A DNA stretch of 64,000 bases from JAGRGG01 sp965217265. Its GTDB lineage: Bacteria > Pseudomonadota > Alphaproteobacteria > Geminicoccales > Geminicoccaceae. The notes under the pieces were generated by a model. The model had not been told where the DNA came from. It saw only the letters and a list, made by a program, of their open reading frames with translations, and did not search any database. The position numbers were made by a program, and so were the translations under genes. Below, in pieces: positions 34,590 through 41,473 of the stretch. Numbering within the stretch: the stretch's first letter is position 1; every line of letters starts with the position of its first letter. Where the stretch lies: positions 1,116,001 to 1,180,000 of the forward strand of contig CBDCHP010000011.1 of NCBI GenBank assembly GCA_965217265.1, given 5' to 3'.

Positions 34590-36341
34590 ATGGCAAATCG
34601 TTTTTCCTCAAGCTTCACTCCAGGTGATGTCGGTCCAGATATTGGCGCTGATGTCGGTGTAGATATTTCTGGGGGCGATGTAACTACCACGCCAGATACA
34701 GGATACAAAAATCAAATTCCTTGTATTAATTCAGCGCCAATATTTCTCGATCTAAGAGTTAATAAATATTTTGTATTTATTGGTGCTAATGGATCGGGTA
34801 AAACCCGTCTGGCTGCGCATATCGATATAAATTATGACAAATCGTACAAGATTAGTGCTCATAAATCTCTAGAATTTAGAGATCGCGTCGATCTTAAAAC
34901 TAAGACTGATGTTGAACATAATTTATTGTTTACTAGAAAAAGTGGAGGTTTTAGTCGTTCGAGCTACGGTAGTTCTGATGTTGTCAATGCATTACAAGAC
35001 GATTATCAGCTTTTGCTAGAAGTTCTTTATGCTGATTACTCCCAGCAAGCTATAGAATTTATGCGAAGTCACAAATTGAATCCAGGCACACCCAATCCCC
35101 TTACTAAACTTGAGCGCTTGAAGGCAATATGGGAGAAAATACTTAGACATCGTAAACTGACAGTTGAAAATGGCGAAACCAGCATCACAGATAATTTTGG
35201 TAAAAAATACCTAGCCTCAAGTTTGAGTGACGGTGAACGTGTCATTTTTTATCTGATTGGACAATGTTTAATAGTACCAGAATGCACGACAATCATTGTC
35301 GACGAGCCGGAGTTACATATTAACAAGGCGGTTCTTGCCAAACTATGGGATATGCTTGAAGTTGAGCGGTCTGACTGCTGCTTTATCTATTTCACTCATG
35401 ATCTGGAGTTTGCGGCCACACGTCATAATGCTGAGAAGTATGTGGTTCGTAACTACTCTGCCAATCCCCTTGCATGGGACGTGGAGCCTCTACCCAAGAA
35501 TGAAGATCTGCCGGAAGAGGTAGTCTCGCGCATCGTCGGCAGCCGTCTGCCGATCCTGTTCGTCGAGGGCGACAGCGGCAGCCTAGATGCCGCTCTCTAC
35601 CGGCGCCTCTACCCCGGTTGGACCGTCATGCCAATCGGTAGCTGCGAAGGCGTGATCCACGCCGTTGGCTCGTTCCGACGCCATCCTGCCCTTCACCGGA
35701 TCAAGGGCGTGGGCCTGATCGACAACGATGGGCGGGGCGGGGACGAGGAACAGCGGTTGCGGGACATGGGAGTCCACCTGCTGCCGGTCTCGGAAGTCGA
35801 GAACCTTCTGGTTTTGCCGGAGGTGGTCGAGGCGCTGGCGCGGCTGCTTCACTGTTCGCCGGAGGAGGCACGACGGAAGCGGCAAGCTGCGGAGGAGAAA
35901 GTGCGTGAAACGATTCAGAACGAGCTTGCCGGCTTTTGCATGAGATACACAAAACGACACATCGACGAGCGAATGAAGGCGCTCGACCTCGGCAAACACA
36001 AAAACATTGTTGCGCTGGCCGAGAGCTTCGCTAAGGGTACGGACAGCATCAATGTGCGAGCGATTCATGATGAAGTTAAGCAGAAAATGGAAAACCTGAT
36101 CGTGGCATGTGACACGGTAGGACTCTTGCGGTTCTATGATAACAAAAGTTTATTAAATGTAGTTACCGGTATTCTAGAACTTGCTCATCCAAAGACCCTT
36201 AAAACTCTCGTTGAAAATACTCTTGATACCAAAGAGGGGGAGCCGCTGCGGCAGGCGTTGTTGGAGTACCTGCCGAAGCTTGACGATGCGCCGGAAGAAG
36301 CCGAGCCGGTAGAAGCGGAGCGTTCGCAGGCAATTACATGA
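34590..36341 (+). CDS. Fused ABC-type ATPase / DUF4435 (TOPRIM-like) protein, PARIS-like
   Basis: The 583-residue protein joins an SMC/ABC-like ATPase (about 45-300) to a DUF4435 domain (about 315-430) and a helical tail. Walker A GANGSGKT is at 65-72, signature LSDGE at 212-216, Walker B IIVDEPE at 235-241 and the switch His270 in FTHD. In DUF4435, ILFVEGDSG gives the acidic Glu326 and GVGLIDNDGR gives Asp378/Asp380, the TOPRIM-style metal site. The same two parts make the anti-phage PARIS system (AriA ATPase, AriB DUF4435), for which fused single-protein forms are known. The first 900 bases are strikingly AT-rich, while 35,500-35,950 is GC-rich. Signs of transfer are strong; the defence role is inference. 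Confidence 0.85.
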   Translation: MANRFSSSFTPGDVGPDIGADVGVDISGGDVTTTPDTGYKNQIPCINSAPIFLDLRVNKYFVFIGANGSGKTRLAAHIDINYDKSYKISAHKSLEFRDRVDLKTKTDVEHNLLFTRKSGGFSRSSYGSSDVVNALQDDYQLLLEVLYADYSQQAIEFMRSHKLNPGTPNPLTKLERLKAIWEKILRHRKLTVENGETSITDNFGKKYLASSLSDGERVIFYLIGQCLIVPECTTIIVDEPELHINKAVLAKLWDMLEVERSDCCFIYFTHDLEFAATRHNAEKYVVRNYSANPLAWDVEPLPKNEDLPEEVVSRIVGSRLPILFVEGDSGSLDAALYRRLYPGWTVMPIGSCEGVIHAVGSFRRHPALHRIKGVGLIDNDGRGGDEEQRLRDMGVHLLPVSEVENLLVLPEVVEALARLLHCSPEEARRKRQAAEEKVRETIQNELAGFCMRYTKRHIDERMKALDLGKHKNIVALAESFAKGTDSINVRAIHDEVKQKMENLIVACDTVGLLRFYDNKSLLNVVTGILELAHPKTLKTLVENTLDTKEGEPLRQALLEYLPKLDDAPEEAEPVEAERSQAIT

Positions 36342-36382
36342 GCGGCTTGAAGCCGATTTTGCAGCGATCAAGAAAGGTTCAC

Positions 36383-36839
36383 GCCCCGGACTTGATCCGG
36401 GGCCAACATGGTCTCGCACGAACATCGCTCGATGGAAGGCTTGGCGGTTTGTGCCGTTAGGCCCGGCTCAAGGCCGGGGCGTTGCTTAAGGGGGCTACAT
36501 TACAGGCCGCCGCCTATGGCTGGCCCGCCGACCTCGACGAGGAGGCGTGCTGGCGCGGCTGTTCGGGCTCAACCGGGAGCGGGCGGCGGCGGGGCGCGGG
36601 CGGGAAGGGGCGGAATCCATGAAATGCTTCGCATTTCATCCCTGGATCCCCGATCGAGTCGGGGGTGACAAGGAAGAGGCGGTATGGGAGGGCTGAGACC
36701 CAGCATCGACCGAGGAAAGAGCCACGTTGCTCCGACCCGCTCCTACGTTGTCACCCCCGACTCGATCGGGGGTCCACAGTCCCCGCTTGGCGCGGCTTTG
36801 GCGGTTGGCACCGCGGATCCTCGGGTCGAGCCCGAGGAT
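36383..36839. repeat. Cluster of short palindromic (REP-like) repeats
   Basis: At least six hairpins lie between the ATPase/DUF4435 gene and the cytochrome gene. They are GCCCCGGA-cttga-TCCGGGGC (36383-36403), CCCGGC/GCCGGG (36462-36478), ATGAAATGC-TTC-GCATTTCAT (36619-36639), CCCCGA-tcgag-TCGGGG (36648-36664), CCCCCGA-ctcga-TCGGGGG (36755-36773) and ATCCTCGGG-tcgag-CCCGAGGAT (36817-36839). The fourth and fifth are inverted copies of one unit, TTGTCACCCCCGACTCGATC in the fifth. This fits the REP-like palindromes common between alphaproteobacterial genes. No gene other than the methylase scrap is present in 36,342-36,984. Confidence 0.75.
36497..36620 (+). pseudogene. C-terminal scrap of the same MmeI-like methyltransferase
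   Basis: Reading from 36,497 gives TLQAAAYGWPADLDEE. After a one-base frameshift near 36,546 it continues VLARLFGLNRERAAAGRG. This is the typical end of MmeI-like DNA methyltransferases (pattern AAYGWPxDLxDEEILxRLLALNxERA). It is on the same strand as the N-terminal stump at 34,032-34,512, and the ATPase/DUF4435 gene lies between them. I infer that one methyltransferase gene was interrupted, with loss of its middle. The scrap itself is non-functional. Confidence 0.65.
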
Positions 36840-36904
36840 GACGAGGAGAGGCGGGGGCTCTAAGGGGCATTCCCGAACGGCCCGGTGCTTGAGAAAACCA
36901 CCAC

Positions 36905-36973
36905 GGTTGGCCTCAACCCAAACTGGCAAAAAAGAGAGAAAAAAGCCTGCGCGGCAGCGCACGCGAAGCATTC
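36905..36973. repeat. Intergenic element copy 3 (single arm)
   Basis: The A-rich arm (AAAAAAGAGAGAAAAAAG, then CCTGCGCGGCAGCGCACGCG and AAGCATTC) lies just beyond the cytochrome c stop. It matches the right arms of the copies near 19.5, 41.4 and 44.8 kb and shares GGTTGGCC with copy 1. Read on the minus strand it would terminate the oxidoreductase operon. Confidence 0.6.
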
Positions 36974-36984
36974 TCCTCTCTCCC

Positions 36985-37611
36985 CTACCTCGGACACCCC
37001 GCACCCGCGTCGATCCAGGCTTGGGTGAGTTCGCCGAACTCGGCCTGGGTGCCGGGCACGGGCGTGCGGCCCTCGCCCGGGTGCCAGCCCCAGCCGACGA
37101 GGCCGTCCTCGGCGTTGTGGGCGTGGAGTTCGGCGAGCGTCTTGCCGCCGTTGCGCTTGGGGTCCTTGATCTGCTGGCATATCTCGCCGAGCGACAGGCC
37201 GATCCAGCCCATGCTTTTGGGCGCCAAGTTCCACGGCTCGTGGCCGGGGATCGAGCCCTCGGCGCCGACGTAGGCGACGTTCTCGGCCCCGTGGCAGGCG
37301 GTGCAGCGCATCCCCGGCGCGCCCATGCCGCTCGCGTCGTGGCGGACGACGGGCGGCTGGTGCATCGCCATGACGTCGTCCTGGCGCGGGCTGTCGTCGC
37401 GCGGGTGGCAGTTCATGCAGCGCGCGTGGGTGATGACCTTGCCCATCTCGATGAACAGGGCGGCGGCGCGCTCCCCCTCGTCCGCGATCGAGGCGAACGA
37501 CGACGCCGGCTTGAGGCTCTCCGCGGCATCCTCCTGCGCCAGGGACGCGGTGAGCGAGGCGCCCAGGAGGGCGGTGCCGGCGAGGCCGGCGGTCCATACC
37601 GTCTTCATCAT
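36985..37611 (-). CDS. Periplasmic diheme cytochrome c of an isoquinoline 1-oxidoreductase-like operon
   Basis: The product has 208 residues with a signal peptide (about residues 1-25, ending ASLAQ) and two heme-binding motifs, CMNCH and CTACH, so it is a periplasmic c-type cytochrome. It follows the molybdopterin subunit gene by 15 bases, with GGGGAGG before the ATG. In related clusters such a cytochrome takes electrons from the IorAB-type oxidoreductase to the respiratory chain. Two adjacent ATGs (37611 and 37608) are both possible starts. Confidence 0.9.
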   Translation of the reverse strand: MMKTVWTAGLAGTALLGASLTASLAQEDAAESLKPASSFASIADEGERAAALFIEMGKVITHARCMNCHPRDDSPRQDDVMAMHQPPVVRHDASGMGAPGMRCTACHGAENVAYVGAEGSIPGHEPWNLAPKSMGWIGLSLGEICQQIKDPKRNGGKTLAELHAHNAEDGLVGWGWHPGEGRTPVPGTQAEFGELTQAWIDAGAGCPR

Positions 37612-37626
37612 TCTATCATCCTCCCC

Positions 37627-39804
37627 TCAAACGCCGACCGGTGCGACGAACGGCAGACGGCGCGGGGTCTCGCCCGTCAGCACCCGCCAAGCGTTGGCGA
37701 CGGCGGGGCCGAGCGGCGGCACGCCCGGCTCGCCGACGCCGGTCGGGTCGGCGTCGCTTTGAACGATCGCGACCTCGACCTCGGGCATCTCGTGGATGCG
37801 CAGCATCCGATAGGTGTCGAAGTTGGCCTGGACGACCCGCCCGCCCTCGGCAAGCGTGATCTCGTCGAACATGGCGGCGGAGAGCGCGTAGCCGACGCCG
37901 CCCTCGATCTGGGCGCGGATCACGTTCGGGTTGACGGCGACGCCGCAGTCGATCGCGCACCAGACCTTGTGGACCTTGGGCGTGCCGCCTTCGTTGGAGA
38001 CCTCGGCGATCATCGCGACGTAGGTGTTGAAGCTCTCGTGCAGTGCCACGCCGTAGGCCCTGCCGTCGGCGCCCCCGCGGCCCTTCCAGTTCGCCAGTTC
38101 GGCGACCCGTTCGAGGACGCCGCGGTCGCGGGTCGCCTCGGGTTTGAGGAGGTCGAGCCGGCCTTGGACCGGGTCCTTGCCGGCCTTCTCCAGCACCTCG
38201 TCGAGGAAGGTCTCGGTCGCGTAGGCGGTGTGGGTGTGGCCGACCGAGCGCCACCAGAGGATCGACACCGGCGTTTCCATCTGCGCCCACCCGACCTTGG
38301 AGGCGGGCCAAGCGTAGGGCATCTTGGTCGAGCCCTCGACCGAGGTCGGGTCGAGCCCGTCGGTCATCAACTGCTCGAAGGCCGAGCCCGCGACGATCGA
38401 CTGGTTGGCGATGCCGTTCTCCCAGGCGACGATGTTGCCCTCGGCGTCGAGGCCGGCGCGCAGGCGGTGCACCGTCAAGGGGCGGTAGTAGCCGCCCTTG
38501 AGGTCGTCCTCGCGTGTCCAGACGAGCTTGTAGGCGCCGTCGCCGCCGGCTTTCGCGATCGCGGCGATCTCGGCCGCGACGTGCGAGGTCGGCTGCGCCC
38601 GCCGGCCGAAGCTGCCGCCGGCGAGCATGGTGTGGATCTGGACGCTCGCGGGATCGAGCCCGAGCACGCCCGCCGCCGTCTGGTGGTCGACGGTCTGGAG
38701 CTGCGAGCCCATCCAGATCTGGGCCTTGCCGTCCTTGGTCTCGATCACCGCGTCGAGCGGCTCCAGGGGCGCGTGGGCGAGGAAGGGGAAGAGGTATTCC
38801 GCTTCGAGCGTCGTCGCGGCCCCTTCGAGCGCCGCCTCGACGTCGCTCACTTCCTCGGCGACCTTGGCGGGTGCCTTGGCCGCCTCGCTCCAGGCGTCGT
38901 AGAGCTGGGCGCTCGATCGGGTCTCGGCGCCGCTCTCGTCCCAGGTCACCTTCAGCGCGTCGCGGCCCTTGAAGGCGGCGAACGTGCTCTGGGCGTAGAC
39001 GGCGACGCCGGAGGGGATCTGCGCCACCTTGGTCACACCCTTGACCTTGAGCGCGTCGGCGTCGTCGAAGGAGGCCACTTTGGCGCCGAACATAGGCGGA
39101 TGCGCGACGGCGACGGTGAGCATGCCGTCGCGGTAGACGTCGAGGGTGAACCGGGCCGTACCCGTCGATTTGATGCGGCTGTCGAGCTTGGGCACGTCGG
39201 TGCCGATCAGGACGAAGTCCTTGGGATCCTTGAGCGCCGGGTCTTCCGGCGGCCGGACCTCGGCCGCCGCCTCGGCGAGTGCCCCGAAGCCGGACGACTG
39301 GCCCGAGGCTTCGTGCGCGATCACGCCCTTCTTGACGGTGATCTCCCCGGCCGGCACGCCCCAGCGCTCGGCGGCGGCCCCGACCAGCATCGCCCGCGCG
39401 GCGGCGCCGGCCTTTCGCATCGGCACGTAGGAGCTGGCGATCGCGGTCGAGCCGCCGGTGCCCTGGATGCCGAACAGGGAATTGGCGTAGAGTTCGACGT
39501 TGGCCGGTGCTGCCTCGGCGCGCATCTGGCCCCAGTCGGCGTCCATCTCCTCGGCGACCAGGGTCGCGAGGCCGGTGTAGGGGCCCTGGCCCATCTCGGT
39601 GTGCTTGACGATCACGGTCACGCTGTCGTCGGCGGCGACACGCACGAAGGCGTTCGGCGCGAACGCGGCCTTCGCGCTGTCGCCCTTGATGACGGCGGCG
39701 GCGCCCGACTGGGCGCCCGCTTTGAGCGGCAGGCAGACGCCGACGACGAGGGCGCCGCCGGCCTTGAGGAAGTTGCGGCGGGAGGGGGCGGTCATCACGC
39801 TCAT
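37627..39804 (-). CDS. Molybdopterin-binding subunit of aldehyde/isoquinoline oxidoreductase (IorB-like)
   Basis: This 725-residue large subunit belongs to the xanthine dehydrogenase family, IorB branch. The N-terminus carries a twin-arginine signal (PSRRNFLKAGGALVVGVC), so the complex is probably exported folded to the periplasm. Family features include GQGPYTGLATLVAEEMD, GSFGRRAQPT in the cofactor region, and a C-terminal GVGEPGVPPLGPAVANA with the catalytic Glu. ATG 39804 is chosen because GAGG precedes it and it follows the iorA stop by five bases. It works with the [2Fe-2S] subunit. The substrate, an N-heterocycle or aldehyde, is not determined. Confidence 0.92.
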   Translation of the reverse strand: MSVMTAPSRRNFLKAGGALVVGVCLPLKAGAQSGAAAVIKGDSAKAAFAPNAFVRVAADDSVTVIVKHTEMGQGPYTGLATLVAEEMDADWGQMRAEAAPANVELYANSLFGIQGTGGSTAIASSYVPMRKAGAAARAMLVGAAAERWGVPAGEITVKKGVIAHEASGQSSGFGALAEAAAEVRPPEDPALKDPKDFVLIGTDVPKLDSRIKSTGTARFTLDVYRDGMLTVAVAHPPMFGAKVASFDDADALKVKGVTKVAQIPSGVAVYAQSTFAAFKGRDALKVTWDESGAETRSSAQLYDAWSEAAKAPAKVAEEVSDVEAALEGAATTLEAEYLFPFLAHAPLEPLDAVIETKDGKAQIWMGSQLQTVDHQTAAGVLGLDPASVQIHTMLAGGSFGRRAQPTSHVAAEIAAIAKAGGDGAYKLVWTREDDLKGGYYRPLTVHRLRAGLDAEGNIVAWENGIANQSIVAGSAFEQLMTDGLDPTSVEGSTKMPYAWPASKVGWAQMETPVSILWWRSVGHTHTAYATETFLDEVLEKAGKDPVQGRLDLLKPEATRDRGVLERVAELANWKGRGGADGRAYGVALHESFNTYVAMIAEVSNEGGTPKVHKVWCAIDCGVAVNPNVIRAQIEGGVGYALSAAMFDEITLAEGGRVVQANFDTYRMLRIHEMPEVEVAIVQSDADPTGVGEPGVPPLGPAVANAWRVLTGETPRRLPFVAPVGV

Positions 39805-39809
39805 GGTCC

Positions 39810-40271
39810 TCAACCCTCCATGCTCTTGGCGGCGTCGTGGATCGCCTGACGGATGCGGACGTAGGTGGCGCAGCGGCAGATGTTGCCGGCCATGGCGCCG
39901 TCGATGTCAGCGTCGCTGGGCTTGGGCGTCTCGCGCAAGAGCGCCGTCGCCGAGACCACCTGCCCTGATTGGCAGTAGCCGCACTGCGGCACGTCGATCG
40001 CGACCCAGGCCGCCTGCACGGCCTCGGCCTCGGGCCCGTCCAGCGCCTCGATCGTGACGACGTCTGCCCCCTCGATCGAGCCGACCGGCGTGACGCACGA
40101 GCGCCGGGTCGTGCCGTCGAGCATCACGGTGCAGGCACCGCACTGGGCGATGCCGCAGCCGAACTTGGTGCCGGTGAGGCGCAGTTCGTCGCGCAGGACC
40201 CAGAGCAGCGGGGTGTCAGGGTCGGCCTTGATGCGCCGATCCTCGCCGTTGACGGTGAGCGAGATCGTCAT
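39810..40271 (-). CDS. [2Fe-2S] subunit of IorAB-type oxidoreductase
   Basis: This 153-residue electron-transfer subunit has all eight cysteines for two [2Fe-2S] clusters: Cys39, 44, 47 and 59 (plant-ferredoxin type, KFGCGIAQCGACTV) and Cys97, 100, 132 and 134 (QCGYCQSGQ and ICRC). Length is normal for the family. It has no signal of its own and would be exported with the Tat-targeted large subunit. It is first in a three-gene operon (small subunit, large subunit, cytochrome c). The promoter should lie in 40272-40397. Confidence 0.95.
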   Translation of the reverse strand: MTISLTVNGEDRRIKADPDTPLLWVLRDELRLTGTKFGCGIAQCGACTVMLDGTTRRSCVTPVGSIEGADVVTIEALDGPEAEAVQAAWVAIDVPQCGYCQSGQVVSATALLRETPKPSDADIDGAMAGNICRCATYVRIRQAIHDAAKSMEG

Positions 40272-40397
40272 GGAATTCCTTCCCGTAGTGTGCGGGCGTC
40301 CGTCGCCGCTTGGAACTATTTCTCACTTGATCTACGTCAATCCCGTCGGGGCGGTTTCAACCCGTCGGCAGACCCCTCAACCGATGCGCGCGGGCGC

Positions 40398-41366
40398 TCA
40401 GCCCCCCTCGGCGACGTCGGCGGCGATCCGCGCGAACGCCTCGAAGCCCGGCCCCTCGGTCGGGATCTCGACCTCGAACACCTCGGCGATGACGCGCGTC
40501 CAGCCGTGGACGAAGTAGGTCCAGCCGTCCTCGACCTGCAAACCCCGCGCCGCCGCTTGGGCCCGGGCCTGATCGAGGAAGACGAGGTCGCCGCGGTAGT
40601 TGAGTTCCCAGGCGATGCCGTGCTCGGGAAAGCGTGCCATGTCGCTCAGAGGCGAGCCCGGTCCGTCCTTGCCGAGGCCGGTCGCGTTGACGACGAGCGA
40701 GCCCGGCGGCAGGCGGGCCAGAAGGGCGTCGTTGTCCTCGGCCCCCCCGACGGGGACGCAGTCGATCGCGACGCCGGTTTGCAGCCCCGCGTGGACCCGT
40801 TCGATCCCCGCCAGCCGCTCCCCGCGCGTGTCGGTGACGATCACCTTGGCCGGCCGGTTCAGGCCGCGCTCGGGCCTCGTCAGGTGCCATGTCAAGGCAA
40901 TCGCCGAGCCGCCGGCGCCGAGGCATAAGGCGTGGGCGCCCGTCGCGGCGAAGTGGCCCCCGGGCAGGAACCCGTCGAGGGCAAGCCCGGCCGTGATCGG
41001 GTCCTTGGCCGAGGCGATCAGGTGCTTGCCCCGCTTGGCGAGGCAGCTCGTCTCGCCGAGCGCCGCCGCGTGCGCCTCCACCTCGTCGAACAGGTCGCGG
41101 CAGGCGGCGAACAGGTCGAGCTTGTGCGTCGTGACCAGCGCCCCTCGAACGCGCGGGTCGGCCTTGATCCGGGCCACGGCATCGCGGTAGGCATCGCGCG
41201 GCGCGTGCAGCGGCAGGTCGACGCCGACGATGGCGGCATCCAGCCCCAAATGCGCGGCCCAGGCCGGAAAGACGCGCATGATCGAGCTTTGCTTGGTCGT
41301 GACGCCGATGAAGTGCAACGCTTCGCGTCCGCTGCGCGGGGCTTCTCTCTCTTCTTTTTTTGTCAT
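40398..41366 (-). CDS. Shikimate dehydrogenase family protein
   Basis: This NADP-type dehydrogenase has a shikimate dehydrogenase fold. The N-terminal domain has IGVTTKQSSIMRVFPAWA, TTHKLDLF with the catalytic Lys, and AKDPITAGLALDGFLP with the catalytic Asp. The Rossmann motif is LGAGGSAIALTWHL. It belongs to the branch unlike E. coli AroE, so its substrate may not be shikimate. Conserved sequence begins at 41318, where the codon is TTG. An ATG at 41366 preceded by CGGGAAC would add 16 residues (MTKKEEREAPRSGREA) that are simply the translated arm of the repeat element there. I cannot tell which start is used. Confidence 0.83.
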   Translation of the reverse strand: MTKKEEREAPRSGREALHFIGVTTKQSSIMRVFPAWAAHLGLDAAIVGVDLPLHAPRDAYRDAVARIKADPRVRGALVTTHKLDLFAACRDLFDEVEAHAAALGETSCLAKRGKHLIASAKDPITAGLALDGFLPGGHFAATGAHALCLGAGGSAIALTWHLTRPERGLNRPAKVIVTDTRGERLAGIERVHAGLQTGVAIDCVPVGGAEDNDALLARLPPGSLVVNATGLGKDGPGSPLSDMARFPEHGIAWELNYRGDLVFLDQARAQAAARGLQVEDGWTYFVHGWTRVIAEVFEVEIPTEGPGFEAFARIAADVAEGG

Positions 41367-41461
41367 TTTGTTCCCGAACTGGCATGGACGTTGAAGCCCT
41401 CCTCGGACAAAAGCAAAAAAAGAGGAAGAAAAAAGTCCCGCGCAGCGGACGCGAAGCGTTC
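41319..41461. repeat. Intergenic element copy 4 (both arms, at divergent starts)
   Basis: The left arm CGCTTCGCGTCCGCTGCGCG, then GGGCTTCTCTCTCTTC, and the right arm AAAAAAAGAGGAAGAAAAAAG, then CGCGCAGCGGACGCGAAGCG and TTC, are near-perfect inverted copies about 140 bases apart overall. Unlike the other copies, this one lies between divergently transcribed genes. It touches the first codons of the shikimate dehydrogenase-like gene and lies 13 bases before the FGGY kinase start. Confidence 0.75.
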
Positions 41462-41473
41462 AGGGAAGCCCTC

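Noticed and set aside
33839..36984. A complete integrative element or prophage after tRNA-Ala
   Set aside because: No integrase, transposase or repeated tRNA 3' end is visible; only a defence-like gene and methylase fragments are present.
36727..39849. Long plus-strand open frame of over 1,000 codons opposite the IorB-like gene
   Set aside because: It is antisense to genes with clear catalytic and signal motifs; long antisense frames are expected at this GC content and its translation has no family features.
41318..41366. The KKEEREAPRSGREA-type peptide as a conserved protein domain
   Set aside because: The same peptide appears wherever the intergenic element arm is translated, so it reflects the DNA repeat and not a protein motif.
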